NCBI RefSeq assembly: GCF_001425835.1 | Contig: NZ_LMDP01000003.1 | Coordinates: 1 to 64,000 of the forward strand | Origin: Afipia sp. Root123D2 | Lineage (GTDB): Bacteria > Pseudomonadota > Alphaproteobacteria > Rhizobiales > Xanthobacteraceae | Direction of reading: 5' to 3' | Length of the DNA: 64,000 nt | In this document: piece by piece, positions 1 through 8,224 of the stretch | How the letters are laid out: every line of letters starts with the position of its first letter | Numbering within the stretch: the first letter of the stretch is position 1 | Translations under genes and position numbers: made by a program | The notes under the pieces: generated by a model | The model's input: the letters and a program-made list of their open reading frames with translations, nothing else | The model's database searches: none | What the model was told of the DNA's origin: nothing

Positions 1-97
1 CAGCACCGACTGCAGGCCGCTTAAACTCTAACCCCTGATGAGCCAGAGCCTCCCTTCTCGAAATACCTGATCAGTCTCAAATTATCTGACGACGGAC

Positions 98-266
98 AGA
101 TGATACCGAGGGCGCCGTAGGCAAAGTAGATTATCAGCAGCGGCAGGTAAGTGCGGCGCAAGCCGAGGATAGGTCGCATGAGGCTGGGCAACCGCCTCTT
201 AGCAGCCGCGACGATCATTTCACGCCGTATTTCTCGCGGCTGCGGCCCGTCCAAGAGTTGTCTCAT
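98..266 (-). pseudogene. N-terminal remnant of a possible MFS transporter
   Basis: An open frame begins with ATG at 266 and reads a basic N-terminus followed by one hydrophobic segment, YLPLLIIYFAYGALGII (residues about 40-56). This resembles the first membrane helix of some major facilitator proteins. After about residue 56 the likeness stops and the frame runs on to a short unrelated tail ending near position 21. A whole transporter would need about 400 more residues. I infer a truncated relic at the edge of an accessory region; with only one helix to judge from, the family assignment is weak. Confidence 0.35.
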
Positions 267-484
267 AAGATGAGTTCCTTGACGCGAATCAAATGCTCTC
301 GCGGATAAGAATGTTGTGGAAAGACGCCGTCGCTATCTGCCGGTCGGCACCGCTTGGCGGCTCTCGGCGCCGCGGAACGGATACAATTTGCGTCGGTATT
401 CGACGTCTTGCCCCGGACTATGGCATACTTGAGCGGCTACCTTCTATGAGGCAGCCTGGCTGGACTGGGCAAGGAGAACGTTGA

Positions 485-1276
485 ATGTCTGTCCAGCCTT
501 TGGCGACTCAGGAGGCGTCGCAGCGCCTTGTTCGCTCACTCACGTTGGCACACGCGGTACTTTATGGGCTTGGCGTAACCATCGGCGCCGGCATCTACGT
601 CCTCGTCGGTCTTGCCGCGGAGCGCAGCGGCATGCAAGCGCCGCTTGCCTTCATGGGTGCGGCACTCGTCATGGCTTTCAGTGCGGCATCGTTTGCCGAA
701 TTGGGAACGCGTATGCCGGTGAGTGCCAGCGAGGCGGCCTACGTGCAGGCAGCGTTCCGGCTTGATTGGCTCAGTCTCGGCGTCGGGCTTCTCGTGGTCG
801 CGACGGCGATAGTCTCAGCCGCAACGATCAGCGTCGGTAGCGCGGGCTATGTTGCGGTTTTTCTGCCCATCCCCGCGCCGTGGATAATTTCCGGGGTAGT
901 ACTTGCGATGGGGGTCGTGGCATATCTCGCAACGGTTCAGTCGATCACGTTCGCCGCGATCATGACGCTCGTCGAAGTGGGCGGTCTCGTGCTGATCATT
1001 ATTGCCGGCCTCACTCACGGAACCGACGTTGTCACACGCCTTCCTGAAATCTGGCCTTCTTCCGCTGATTCGACGGCTTGGATCGGAATAGCCGGAACGG
1101 CGCTTATCGCAGTCTTTGCTTTCATCGGCTTCGAACATCTGGTCAACGTTGCCGAAGAGATCAAGGAACCAAGCCGAACCCTGCCCCGCGCGCTGTTCCT
1201 GACCCTCGGTTTGACCGCGCTAATCTACGCGCTTGTGGTGTGGATAAACTCACCGACGATTTGCGGGTGCTTGTAA
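485..1276 (+). pseudogene. Amino-acid permease (APC superfamily), truncated at the C-terminus
   Basis: The start is well formed: AAGGAG at 470-475 precedes ATG at 485. The protein opens with the APC signature of helix 1 (GLGVTIGAGIYVLVGLAA, about residues 29-46) and continues through roughly six or seven hydrophobic helices, including the conserved stretch AFIGFEHLVNVAEEIKEPSR (about residues 211-230). APC transporters normally have about 12 helices and 400-500 residues; this one stops at 263. The last family-like residues are ALVVW at about 1232-1246, after which the DNA matches a different gene (see the AIPR fragment). It is therefore a truncated gene, unlikely to make a working transporter. 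The family is clear; the substrate cannot be told. Confidence 0.8.
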
Positions 1277-1998
1277 GGGTCATCGCGCTGCAAAATGACG
1301 CTTTGGCGAGGAAGATCACCGAATACAGCAATAACCAAAACGCTATCAAACCTAGGGACTTGCGTTCGAACCACGCTGTAATGACTCGCCTGCAGTCGGA
1401 GATGAATCAGAAATCAAACGAGTTCTTCTTCGAGATCAAGCGCGGTGAGGTGGCCCCGGCAAATCGGATAACCATCAGCAATGAGGCGGCTGGACGGGCT
1501 ATGTTGGCGATTGACCTTCTTGAACCGTGGTCATGCCACCAGATCTACAAGGTTTTCGACGACAAATACGCCGATATTTTTGGTCGCAAAGAAGTGGACG
1601 CGGCCAGGGTCATCTTCATTATGCGAATCATGTGGCTAATTGAGAAGAAACTGGACGGCATTGAAGTTAGGCCATTGGCCCATTACGCGCTCACGAAGTA
1701 TTTCCTCGCCTCGTTACTCTCGAAAATACTTCGTAGCTCTGAGGGGCCCCGGGATGTTATGCGGGATCCGAGCACGCTCCCTCAAGAACGGGAAACGGAG
1801 TTCCTAAGAAAGTGCGCCGACATCGTAGGTACGCTGGTTATCGATCTGAACTACGAGGTCCAAGAAAAAGGTCCAGCGTTTGATTACAAGGCTGACTTGA
1901 AAAGCCCCAAGCAGGTGGAAGAGCTCTCGTCTCTTCTGCTCAAGTCCTATGAAAAGGACGTCGCCCGTGGCAAGGCCGAGAGCTTTGCTGGCTGGTAA
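1240..1998 (+). pseudogene. C-terminal part of an AIPR-type abortive phage infection protein
   Basis: From about 1240 a second reading frame carries a soluble protein-like sequence of about 250 residues ending at 1998. It includes IALQNDALARKITEYSNNQN followed by AIKPRDLRSNHAV. A pattern of the form 'I..YNNSQN.IK.RDLRSN' is typical of the AIPR family (abortive infection phage resistance protein, PF10592), whose members are usually about 550-700 residues. Here the N-terminal half is missing: upstream of 1240 the same frame only overlaps the permease gene in a shadow frame, and no ribosome binding site is evident. The join occurs inside 'gtgtggataaactcacc'. I infer a phage-defence gene destroyed by a deletion or recombination with the permease gene. 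Confidence 0.6.
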
Positions 1999-2559
1999 TG
2001 GGGGAGCGTTTTCAGGCGCGCCCTTCTTCAAAAATGTAGGTTGAGCCTTAGAAGCAGACTGTCCGCAACCCACCTCCAGTCCGAACTCACAGCGCAATGG
2101 TGCCGGCGCGCGAAACGGTCAAAATCAGCTCGTCAACGCTACTGCACGCAAGATGAACGAACGACAGGTTCCAGGCTAGCCCTCGCCCAAGCTGAACGAC
2201 CGAGTTGGGGCGCAAAGCTGTCATTCACCGCCGCGTGCTAAAAAGCCCCCGTTGGGTCAGAAGCAGACGTTCGTAGACCGTTATTCGTGATTGCGCAGCT
2301 TGCGCACCGAGACATGGCTCAACGATATCAAAACGTCGCTGCCGCCTAAGGAAAGCTGGCCTTGATTTCTAACCGCGACTATTCCGGAATTTGAGCAACT
2401 TTCTTGCTCAGAAATGACTGGCCTTCGTGTCTGATCGGAGCATTGCTGTAGCGACCGGGGCGGTTTGAACGCGCGCTTCAGGATCCTGCCCTGCCGGTTG
2501 TTCGCCCGAGCGGGGCTGAGGTGGTGCGACGATAACGTCGTCCAACTTCAGAGGATTCA
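1999..2559. other. Stretch of about 560 bases without a recognisable gene
   Basis: Between the AIPR fragment and the DUF3489 gene I see only short open frames with no family likeness and no ribosome binding sites. A small stem-loop, gagcaa-ctttc-ttgctc, lies at about 2393-2409. The base composition is slightly lower in GC than the core genes to the right, which fits decayed accessory DNA. The last 15 bases carry the GAGGA motif for the next gene. Confidence 0.4.
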
Positions 2560-2877
2560 ATGACCAAACGAAAGTCAAAGGCCAAGGTTGCCGCTCGCCC
2601 GACATCGAGAGTGACCAAGAATCCAAAGTCGCGCACGCGACCAGCACCTTCCTCCTCGAAGCTAGCAGCACAACCCGAGACTAAGCACGCCCGAATCATT
2701 GCGGCGCTGCGAACACCTGCAGGCACAACGATCGCCGAAATCATGGCGGCAACGGAATGGCAGCAACATTCGGTGCGTGGGTTTCTTGCCGGCGTCGTTC
2801 GCAAAAAGCTCGGTTTAAATCTTGTTTCGGAGCAGACGGACAGGGGCCGCGCCTATCGCATCAGGCAGGCGGCCTGA
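2560..2877 (+). CDS. DUF3489 domain protein
   Basis: A 105-residue basic protein. The first 40 residues are Lys/Arg/Ser/Pro rich and probably disordered. From about residue 42 comes a compact helical domain (TKHARIIAALRTPAGTTIAE, then WQQHSVRGFLAGVVRKKLGL) with the look of a winged-helix fold, typical of DUF3489. GAGGA at 2551-2555 supports the ATG at 2560. In alphaproteobacteria this family often sits just before DUF2924 and a large serine recombinase, exactly as here, so it probably serves the same mobile unit, perhaps as a DNA-binding regulator. That role is inference; the family has no established function that I know of. Confidence 0.8.
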   Translation: MTKRKSKAKVAARPTSRVTKNPKSRTRPAPSSSKLAAQPETKHARIIAALRTPAGTTIAEIMAATEWQQHSVRGFLAGVVRKKLGLNLVSEQTDRGRAYRIRQAA

Positions 2878-2881
2878 TGCG

Positions 2882-3400
2882 ATGCGACGGAAGCATCGCA
2901 ACAGTGGTGCCACGAGCAAGATTTCCCTTGAGGATGAGATCGCGCATTTGCGCGGTCTCGATCTCAACGGATTGCGCGCGCGATGGCAAAGCGTGTTTCA
3001 GAAGTCGGCACCCGCGCATCTGCCGCGGCACCTGCTGTTTGCAATTCTTGCCTACCAGCTCCAGGCCGAGCGTTTCGGTGATCTCGATCATGAGACCAGG
3101 CAGATGCTTGATCGAACAGCTGCGAACGAGACCGGCGCAGCAATCTCCATCCGGCTGATGAACCTTGATCAGAAGCGGACCGAACTGACGCCCGGAACGG
3201 TTCTGGTCCGGGAGTGGGATCGCCGATCGCAGCGCGTTATGGTGATGGCCGATGGCTTTGCCTGGAACGGTCAGACCTACGACAGTCTGTCCAAGGTCGC
3301 CTTCGCCATTACCGGCACCAAATGGAACGGTCCGCGCTTCTTTGGCTTAAGGGACAAGAAACCGAAGGATGAGGCATCGATCGCGGAGGCGCGATCATGA
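2882..3400 (+). CDS. DUF2924 domain protein
   Basis: A 172-residue protein when started at the ATG at 2882, five bases after the end of the DUF3489 gene, so translational coupling is likely; an in-frame start at 2822 would overlap that gene. The sequence shows the DUF2924 features: an N-terminal L..L..L..LR.RW motif (LRGLDLNGLRARWQSVF), LPRHLLFAILAYQLQ, then GTVLVREWDRRSQRVMVM and the end motif FAITGTKWNGPRFFGL. Its stop overlaps the start of the recombinase gene (ATGA at 3397-3400). Such proteins nearly always travel with a serine recombinase. The function is unknown; a recombination accessory factor is a reasonable guess. Confidence 0.85.
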   Translation: MRRKHRNSGATSKISLEDEIAHLRGLDLNGLRARWQSVFQKSAPAHLPRHLLFAILAYQLQAERFGDLDHETRQMLDRTAANETGAAISIRLMNLDQKRTELTPGTVLVREWDRRSQRVMVMADGFAWNGQTYDSLSKVAFAITGTKWNGPRFFGLRDKKPKDEASIAEARS

Positions 3401-5010
3401 CCGCTGCTTCGACCAAAGCGGTCCGCTGCGCCATCTATACCCGGGTCTCGACTGAGAACGGGCTGGACCAAGAGTTCAATTCGCTGGACGCGCAATACGA
3501 TGCGGCGTCAGCGTATATCAAGAGTCAGGCACATGCCGGCTGGACCCAAATCCGGTCACGTTATGACGACGGCGGTTACTCCGGGGGCTCGACCGACCGC
3601 CCCGACCTGCAACGGCTGCTGAACGACATCCGGGTCCGGAAGATCGATGTCATCGTCGTCTACAAGGTTGATCGGCTGACGAGATCATTGGCGGACTTCG
3701 CCAAGCTGGTCGAGCTGTTCGACGCCCATGGCGTTTCCTTTGTCTCGGTCACCCAGCAGTTCAATACCACGACCTCGATGGGACGGTTAACGCTCAATGT
3801 GCTGCTTTCCTTTGCTCAGTTCGAGCGGGAAGTCACTTCCGAGCGCATTCGCGACAAGATCGCGGCCTCCAAACGCAAGGGCCTCTGGGTCGGGGGTCCG
3901 TTGCCCCTCGGCTATGACCTCAAGGATGGCAAGATCGTCGTAATCGAAGAGGAAGCTGAGCAGGTCCGACTGATCTTCAACCGCTATCTCGATCTCTCTG
4001 GGGTCAATGCGCTGGCCCGAGATCTCAAGGCGAAGGACATGCGGACCAAGACGAAGTTACTCGCAACCGGCGCAATTAGAGGCGGCATCCCGTTTGGTCG
4101 CGGGACTCTGTTCTATCTGTTGCGTAATCGGTTCTACATTGGCGAAGTCAAATACAAGGGCGACATCCTGCCGGGAGAACAGCCTGCGATCATGGATCGC
4201 GCGTTGTTCGATGCGGTTCAGCAAAAGCTGACCGATCATTGGTCCACGCGCTCTAAAATCCGCAACGCCAGTGATCATCTGTTGACGGGATTGCTGTTCG
4301 ATGAGGTCGGCCATCGCATGGTGCCGACCCACGCCACCAAGGCCGGTATCCGCTACCGGTACTACGTCTCGCTGCCGCATCTTCACGGGGTGTCGAAAAC
4401 CGCATCCGTCGGCTCGGTCTCTCGCGTTCCGGCAGCGGACATTGAAGACATCATCGTCAAATCAATCAGCGAGCATCTGATGGCTCAAAAAGGAAAGCCA
4501 AGCTCCGCCATCACGCCAGCAGTAGATCGCAGCATCATCCTGGAGCATGTCGCGCGCATCGCCGTGCATAAAGATCGACTACTCATCCAGGTAAAATCAA
4601 ACGAAGAGGAGGCGAACGCGAACGATGGTCACGTGATCTCGATCCCTTGGCACAAGCCTCCGTCCAAAAGATCTCGGCAGATTCTGCTGCCGCACGGCGC
4701 ATCTCGCGCTGCCGTGCGTCCGGAACGCGCCGAACGTCGCGCGCGCCTTGTCGCCGCGATCGCTCGGGGTCGACGCTGGCTAGACGAGATTGTCTCTGGC
4801 TTGGTCACTGACGTCGAAGAAATCGCTGCTCGCGAGAACTGCAGTTCGCGTCAGGTCAACATGACCATCTCCCTGGCCTTTCTTGCGCCAGACCTTGTTC
4901 GCGCCGCCGTCGAAGGACGCCTCCCCCGCGGCATCGGCGTGGAACGGCTTCGCGATGCTCCGCCAGAATGGAGCCGCCAGTTCGAAGCCCTCGGATTGAA
5001 CCCACAATAG
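3397..5010 (+). CDS. Large serine recombinase (resolvase/invertase family)
   Basis: A 537-residue site-specific recombinase. The N-terminal resolvase domain (about residues 10-160) has the nucleophile Ser18 in AIYTRVST, the DRLTRS motif and the FAQFEREVTSERIRDKI helix that links to the DNA-binding part. A recombinase domain follows (about 170-290, with PLGYDLKDGKIV and RGTLFYLLRNRFYIGEVKYKG), then a third domain (LTGLLFDEVGHRM...YRYYVS) and a helical C-terminus. The length is normal, no frameshift is seen, and the catalytic residues look intact, so it is probably active. It closes the three-gene cassette and points toward tRNA-Val 240 bases away. I infer it mobilises or once mobilised this accessory segment. 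Confidence 0.93.
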   Translation: MTAASTKAVRCAIYTRVSTENGLDQEFNSLDAQYDAASAYIKSQAHAGWTQIRSRYDDGGYSGGSTDRPDLQRLLNDIRVRKIDVIVVYKVDRLTRSLADFAKLVELFDAHGVSFVSVTQQFNTTTSMGRLTLNVLLSFAQFEREVTSERIRDKIAASKRKGLWVGGPLPLGYDLKDGKIVVIEEEAEQVRLIFNRYLDLSGVNALARDLKAKDMRTKTKLLATGAIRGGIPFGRGTLFYLLRNRFYIGEVKYKGDILPGEQPAIMDRALFDAVQQKLTDHWSTRSKIRNASDHLLTGLLFDEVGHRMVPTHATKAGIRYRYYVSLPHLHGVSKTASVGSVSRVPAADIEDIIVKSISEHLMAQKGKPSSAITPAVDRSIILEHVARIAVHKDRLLIQVKSNEEEANANDGHVISIPWHKPPSKRSRQILLPHGASRAAVRPERAERRARLVAAIARGRRWLDEIVSGLVTDVEEIAARENCSSRQVNMTISLAFLAPDLVRAAVEGRLPRGIGVERLRDAPPEWSRQFEALGLNPQ

Positions 5011-5183
5011 TCCCCAGCCTCGGCACCCGCCGTTGACCAATCTGACGTCTCAAATTCCGACTGCTGGCCCGAACTCGGTCGTTTGCCCGCGGGGCGCCGG
5101 GAACGGAATTTTTGGATGCAGAGACGGGCGGGGAAAAATGGCCTTGTCGCCCCAGAGACCCCAACAGAGACCCGCGCGGAATC

Positions 5184-5205
5184 AAAAAAGCCCCCATTCC
5201 GGGGC
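5184..5205 (-). terminator. Rho-independent terminator after tRNA-Val
   Basis: Read on the minus strand the sequence is gcccc-ggaat-ggggg-cttttt, a five-pair GC stem with a U run. It lies about 45 bases beyond the 3' end of the minus-strand tRNA-Val gene and probably ends its transcript. It also separates the tRNA from the recombinase, which runs the other way. Confidence 0.7.
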
Positions 5206-5249
5206 ACAAACGCGAGAGTTTTCAAAATGATAGGGTCAGCAAGATAGGG

Positions 5250-5324
5250 TGGTGGGCGCGACAGGGATCGAACCTGTGACCCCTACCATGTCAAGGTAGT
5301 GCTCTCCCGCTGAGCTACGCGCCC
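5250..5324 (-). tRNA. tRNA-Val (anticodon GAC)
   Basis: On the minus strand a full cloverleaf begins GGGCGCGTAGCTCAGC at 5324 and ends with encoded CCA at 5252-5250. The acceptor stem GGGCGCG pairs with CGCGCCC; the anticodon stem CTACC/GGTAG encloses loop TTGACAT, giving anticodon GAC; the T arm is ACAGG-TTCGATC-CCTGT. Discriminator base is A. The gene is intact although an accessory recombinase cassette lies just past its 3' end, as expected if the 3' end served as an attachment site and was rebuilt on insertion. Confidence 0.97.
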
Positions 5325-5416
5325 GGTCAACCAGTCGTATCGGGAAGCGTCCCTATATCGGCTCAAACGAGCCCAGGCAAGGACGCTGAACGCCTGTTTT
5401 ATGCTGGCCCGCCCGC

Positions 5417-5779
5417 TCAGGCGGCCAGCATTTTGTTCACTTCGCTGACCAATTCCCGCAAATGGACCGGCTTGGACAGCACCTTGGCGTTTTTCGGCGC
5501 TTCCGAGTCGGAATTCAGCGCCACCGCGGCGAACCCGGTGATGAACATGATCTTGATATCGGGGTCCAGTTCCGAGGCCCGGCGAGCGAGTTCGATCCCG
5601 TCCATTTCCGGCATCACGATGTCGGTTAGAAGCATTTCAAACGGTTCCTCGCGCAACCTCTGATAGGCTGAAAGGCCGTTGTCATAGGACGACACCTCAA
5701 AACCGGCGTTTTCCAGCGCCTTGACCAGAAAGCGGCGCATGTCGTTGTCGTCTTCGGCGAGCAGAATTTTATGTTGCAT
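5417..5779 (-). CDS. cpdR: CpdR-like single-domain response regulator
   Basis: A 120-residue receiver domain with nothing attached. Acidic residues Asp10/Asp11, phospho-acceptor Asp53 in MLLTDIVMPEMDG, a Thr in MFITGFA and the Lys of VLSKPVHLREL are all present. In Caulobacter, CpdR controls polar localisation and substrate loading of the ClpXP protease during the cell cycle, and is switched off by phosphorylation through the CckA-ChpT relay. Length, the FVSS/SYDNG stretch and the position next to tRNA-Val and N-formylglutamate amidohydrolase agree with cpdR orthologues in Rhizobiales. It is transcribed away from the amidohydrolase gene. A different stand-alone receiver is possible but less likely. 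Confidence 0.85.
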   Translation of the reverse strand: MQHKILLAEDDNDMRRFLVKALENAGFEVSSYDNGLSAYQRLREEPFEMLLTDIVMPEMDGIELARRASELDPDIKIMFITGFAAVALNSDSEAPKNAKVLSKPVHLRELVSEVNKMLAA

Positions 5780-5978
5780 GGCAGACGGTCATCAAATCCG
5801 GTTCTGAGGAAGCAATTGACTCAAGTTGTGCCAGAGATCTGGTAAATTTGGGGTGAAAGCCGGGTTCTTATTGGCACGCCGGGGAGATTGAATAACAATG
5901 ATATCTTCGCGAGCGGCGGCCCTTTTCTCGCCGGAAGATGTTGCCACAACGAGACGGGCCCGAAGGTAAAGAGACACG

Positions 5979-6866
5979 ATGGCTGATTTTGACGACGAAT
6001 TGTCTCCGCCTTTCGAGATTGTTGAGCCGGCGGTCTGGCGCGCGCCGATCATCTTCAATTCCCCCCATTCCGGCTCGGTCTACCCGCGCGAATTCCTCAG
6101 CGCTTCGCGAATCGACATCGCGGCGCTGCAGCGGTCCGAAGATTCCTTCATGGACGAGATGATCGCGCACCTTGCCGCACGCGGCTTTCCGGTGGTGCGA
6201 GTCAACTTCCCGCGCTCCTATGTCGACGTCAACCGCGAGCCCTACGAGCTTGATCCGCGCATGTTCAATGGCCGGCTGCCGAGCTTCGCCAATACCCGCT
6301 CGATGCGGGTCGCCGGTGGCCTCGGCACGATTCCGCGCGTGGTCGGCGACGGCCAGGAGATCTATCGCGAGCGCCTCGATGTCGAGGATGCGTTGAGGCG
6401 GATCGACACCCTGTACAAGCCTTATCACCGCGCCCTGCGCCGCCTGATCGGCAAGGCACACCAGGCATTCGGCTCGGTCGTGCTGGTCGACTGCCATTCG
6501 ATGCCGTCGGTCGGCGTCTCGCGCGACGAACCGAGACGCCCTGATGTCGTGATCGGCGATCGCTACGGCACGAGTTGCGCGACGGTGCTGCCCGACGTGG
6601 TCGAAGAAACGTTCGCCAATCTTGGCTATTCGATCGGCCGCAACAAACCTTATGCCGGCGGCTTCATCACCGAACATTACGGTAACCCGGCCAGCGGGCT
6701 GCACACCATCCAGATCGAACTCAATCGCGCGATCTATATGGACGAGCGGCGGCGCGCACGCAGTGAGCGGTTCGAAAAGGTATCGGCCGATTTCGCTGTA
6801 TTGGCGGAGGTGCTGATAGCTGTCCCGCTGGAGAACTTCGGTCCCTTCCAGGCCGCGGCGGAATAA
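5979..6866 (+). CDS. N-formylglutamate amidohydrolase family protein
   Basis: A 295-residue cytosolic hydrolase. Family motifs visible are FNSPHSGSVYP near residue 25-35, SEDSFMDEM, the arginine-rich INFPRSYVDVNREP-like stretch (here VRVNFPRSYVDVNREPYELD), DCHSMPS near 165-171 and the C-terminal GGFITEHYGNP with QIELNR. These His/Glu/Asp residues resemble the zinc site of the carboxypeptidase-like fold. The enzyme removes the formyl group from N-formyl-L-glutamate at the end of one histidine degradation route, but no other hut genes are in the window, so a related formyl or acyl substrate is possible. A modest AAGAGA precedes the ATG. It is divergent from cpdR. Confidence 0.88.
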   Translation: MADFDDELSPPFEIVEPAVWRAPIIFNSPHSGSVYPREFLSASRIDIAALQRSEDSFMDEMIAHLAARGFPVVRVNFPRSYVDVNREPYELDPRMFNGRLPSFANTRSMRVAGGLGTIPRVVGDGQEIYRERLDVEDALRRIDTLYKPYHRALRRLIGKAHQAFGSVVLVDCHSMPSVGVSRDEPRRPDVVIGDRYGTSCATVLPDVVEETFANLGYSIGRNKPYAGGFITEHYGNPASGLHTIQIELNRAIYMDERRRARSERFEKVSADFAVLAEVLIAVPLENFGPFQAAAE

Positions 6867-6951
6867 TCCGCGCGTATCGCAATGATCCTTTCATCGCGAG
6901 CCATGCGTGCGATTGCTTCGCGCGTGGTGCACTGCGGATGATGCGGACAAG

Positions 6952-7040
6952 AAAAAAGGGCCACTTGCGTTGGCAAGTGGCCCAAGTCTAGGGAGGAAAC
7001 GCCCAAGGAGGGCAGCAACAGCGCAAAGCGCTATCGCACC
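6952..7040 (-). ncRNA. Candidate trans-acting small RNA with anti-Shine-Dalgarno loops
   Basis: On the minus strand there is a promoter-like pair (TTGCCT at 7069-7074, 17-base spacer, CATATT at 7046-7051) placing a start near 7040. The following 90 bases form AGCGC-ttt-GCGCT, then GCCC-TCCTT-GGGC with TCCTT in the loop, then an unpaired TTTCCTCCC (6991-6998), and finish with an 11-pair hairpin and six T (6952-6983). No open reading frame fits. Two CU-rich motifs complementary to ribosome binding sites plus a strong terminator are the hallmark of the alpha-r14 / 'cuckoo' type riboregulators of alphaproteobacteria, which bind mRNA start regions. The exact 5' end is inferred. Confidence 0.7.
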
Positions 7041-7045
7041 GCAAC

Positions 7046-7074
7046 AATATGCAGCCGCAACGCACCAAAGGCAA
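7046..7074 (-). promoter_or_regulatory. Predicted sigma70-type promoter of the small RNA
   Basis: The minus strand has TTGCCT (-35, 7069-7074), 17 bases, then CATATT (-10, 7046-7051), close to the vegetative consensus. It lies directly before the structured sequence assigned to the small RNA, so the two predictions support each other. Confidence 0.5.
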
Positions 7075-7433
7075 GGAATATCGGTGTTTTTGCCATGCAT
7101 CAAACGCATGGCCGATTTGGCGGGCAACTGCGACACGGCCTTAAAATACCGCTGATGAAACAATAGCTTGATTGCGATCCAAGGTCGTCTGGATACCACA
7201 GAATCGCATTGCCAATCGCGAAAGAATGAATTTCAAATTCATATCTTTCATATTTTCAGCAATTCGAGACTCTCAAAGGATGATTCTACTGGTCAAGAAA
7301 TGAACGCAATTCCCGATCCGCCCGCCGCGGATGTGCAGGCTGCAAACACCATGGATTGCCCGCCGCTTCGTATTCTTATACGGCCATTGAGAACAGCCGG
7401 CCGCTCTGCTTTCCGCGCTGACAAGGAGACGCC

Positions 7434-8216
7434 GTGACGGTCATCGATTTCACAGCCTTCATTGGACGTCTGGCGACCGCGGCGGGCGAGACCATCCTGC
7501 CGTTCTTCCGCACCTCGCTGAGCGTCGAGAACAAGAATGCCAGCCACGACCTCGACCCTGTGACCGAAGCCGACCGCGCCGCCGAGGCGGTGATGCGGCG
7601 AATGATCAAGCAGAACTTTCCCCAGCACGGTATCGTTGGTGAGGAGTTCGGCTCCGAACGCGAAGACGCCGAGTATGTCTGGGTGCTCGATCCGATCGAC
7701 GGCACCAAATCCTTCATCGCCGGGATGCCGATCTGGGGCACGCTGATCGCGCTGATGCACAACGGCGCACCGGTGTTCGGCATGATGCACCAGCCCTATA
7801 TCGGCGAGCGCTTTTCGGGCGACAACGGCTCCGCCACCTATCAGGGCGCGTCGGGCAAACGGAAACTGTCGGTGCGGCGCTGCGCGGCGCTGGCGGACGC
7901 AACGCTGTTCACCACCAGCCCGAAACTGATGAAGCCCGATGATCGCGCTATCTTCGAGCGCGTCGAGGACAAGGTGCGGCTGTCGCGCTATGGCGGCGAC
8001 TGTTACGCCTATTGCATGCTGGCGGCCGGGCATCTCGACCTGATCATCGAGACTGAGCTGAAGCCTTACGACATCGCCGCTCTGGTGCCGATCATCGCCG
8101 GCGCCGGCGGCATCGTCACCACCTGGGACGGCAAACCGGCGCAACACGGCGGACGCATCGTCGCCGCCGGCGACAGGCGCACCCATGAGGCGGCGCTGAA
8201 AATTCTGGCGGGCTAA
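7434..8216 (+). CDS. hisN: Histidinol-phosphatase / inositol-monophosphatase family enzyme
   Basis: A 260-residue magnesium-dependent phosphatase of the inositol monophosphatase fold. It has DPVTEADRAAE (about 40-50), the metal-site Glu in GIVGEEFGSE (about 66-75), LDPIDGTKSFIAG (about 84-96) and the C-terminal GGDCYAYCMLAAGHLDLIIE. The wording of these motifs, especially DPIDGTKSFI.G.P..GTLIAL, is typical of HisN-type histidinol-phosphate phosphatases, which carry out the eighth step of histidine synthesis in many actinobacteria and alphaproteobacteria. The start is GTG at 7434 with AAGGAGA at 7422-7428. It is convergent with the LysR gene, 8 bases away. A general sugar or inositol phosphatase cannot be ruled out. 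Confidence 0.8.
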   Translation: MTVIDFTAFIGRLATAAGETILPFFRTSLSVENKNASHDLDPVTEADRAAEAVMRRMIKQNFPQHGIVGEEFGSEREDAEYVWVLDPIDGTKSFIAGMPIWGTLIALMHNGAPVFGMMHQPYIGERFSGDNGSATYQGASGKRKLSVRRCAALADATLFTTSPKLMKPDDRAIFERVEDKVRLSRYGGDCYAYCMLAAGHLDLIIETELKPYDIAALVPIIAGAGGIVTTWDGKPAQHGGRIVAAGDRRTHEAALKILAG

Positions 8217-8224
8217 GCGGCCCC

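Noticed and set aside
2041-2241. A 66-codon frame in the accessory region
   Set aside because: No ribosome binding site, no recognisable motif, and codon use unlike the real genes on either side.
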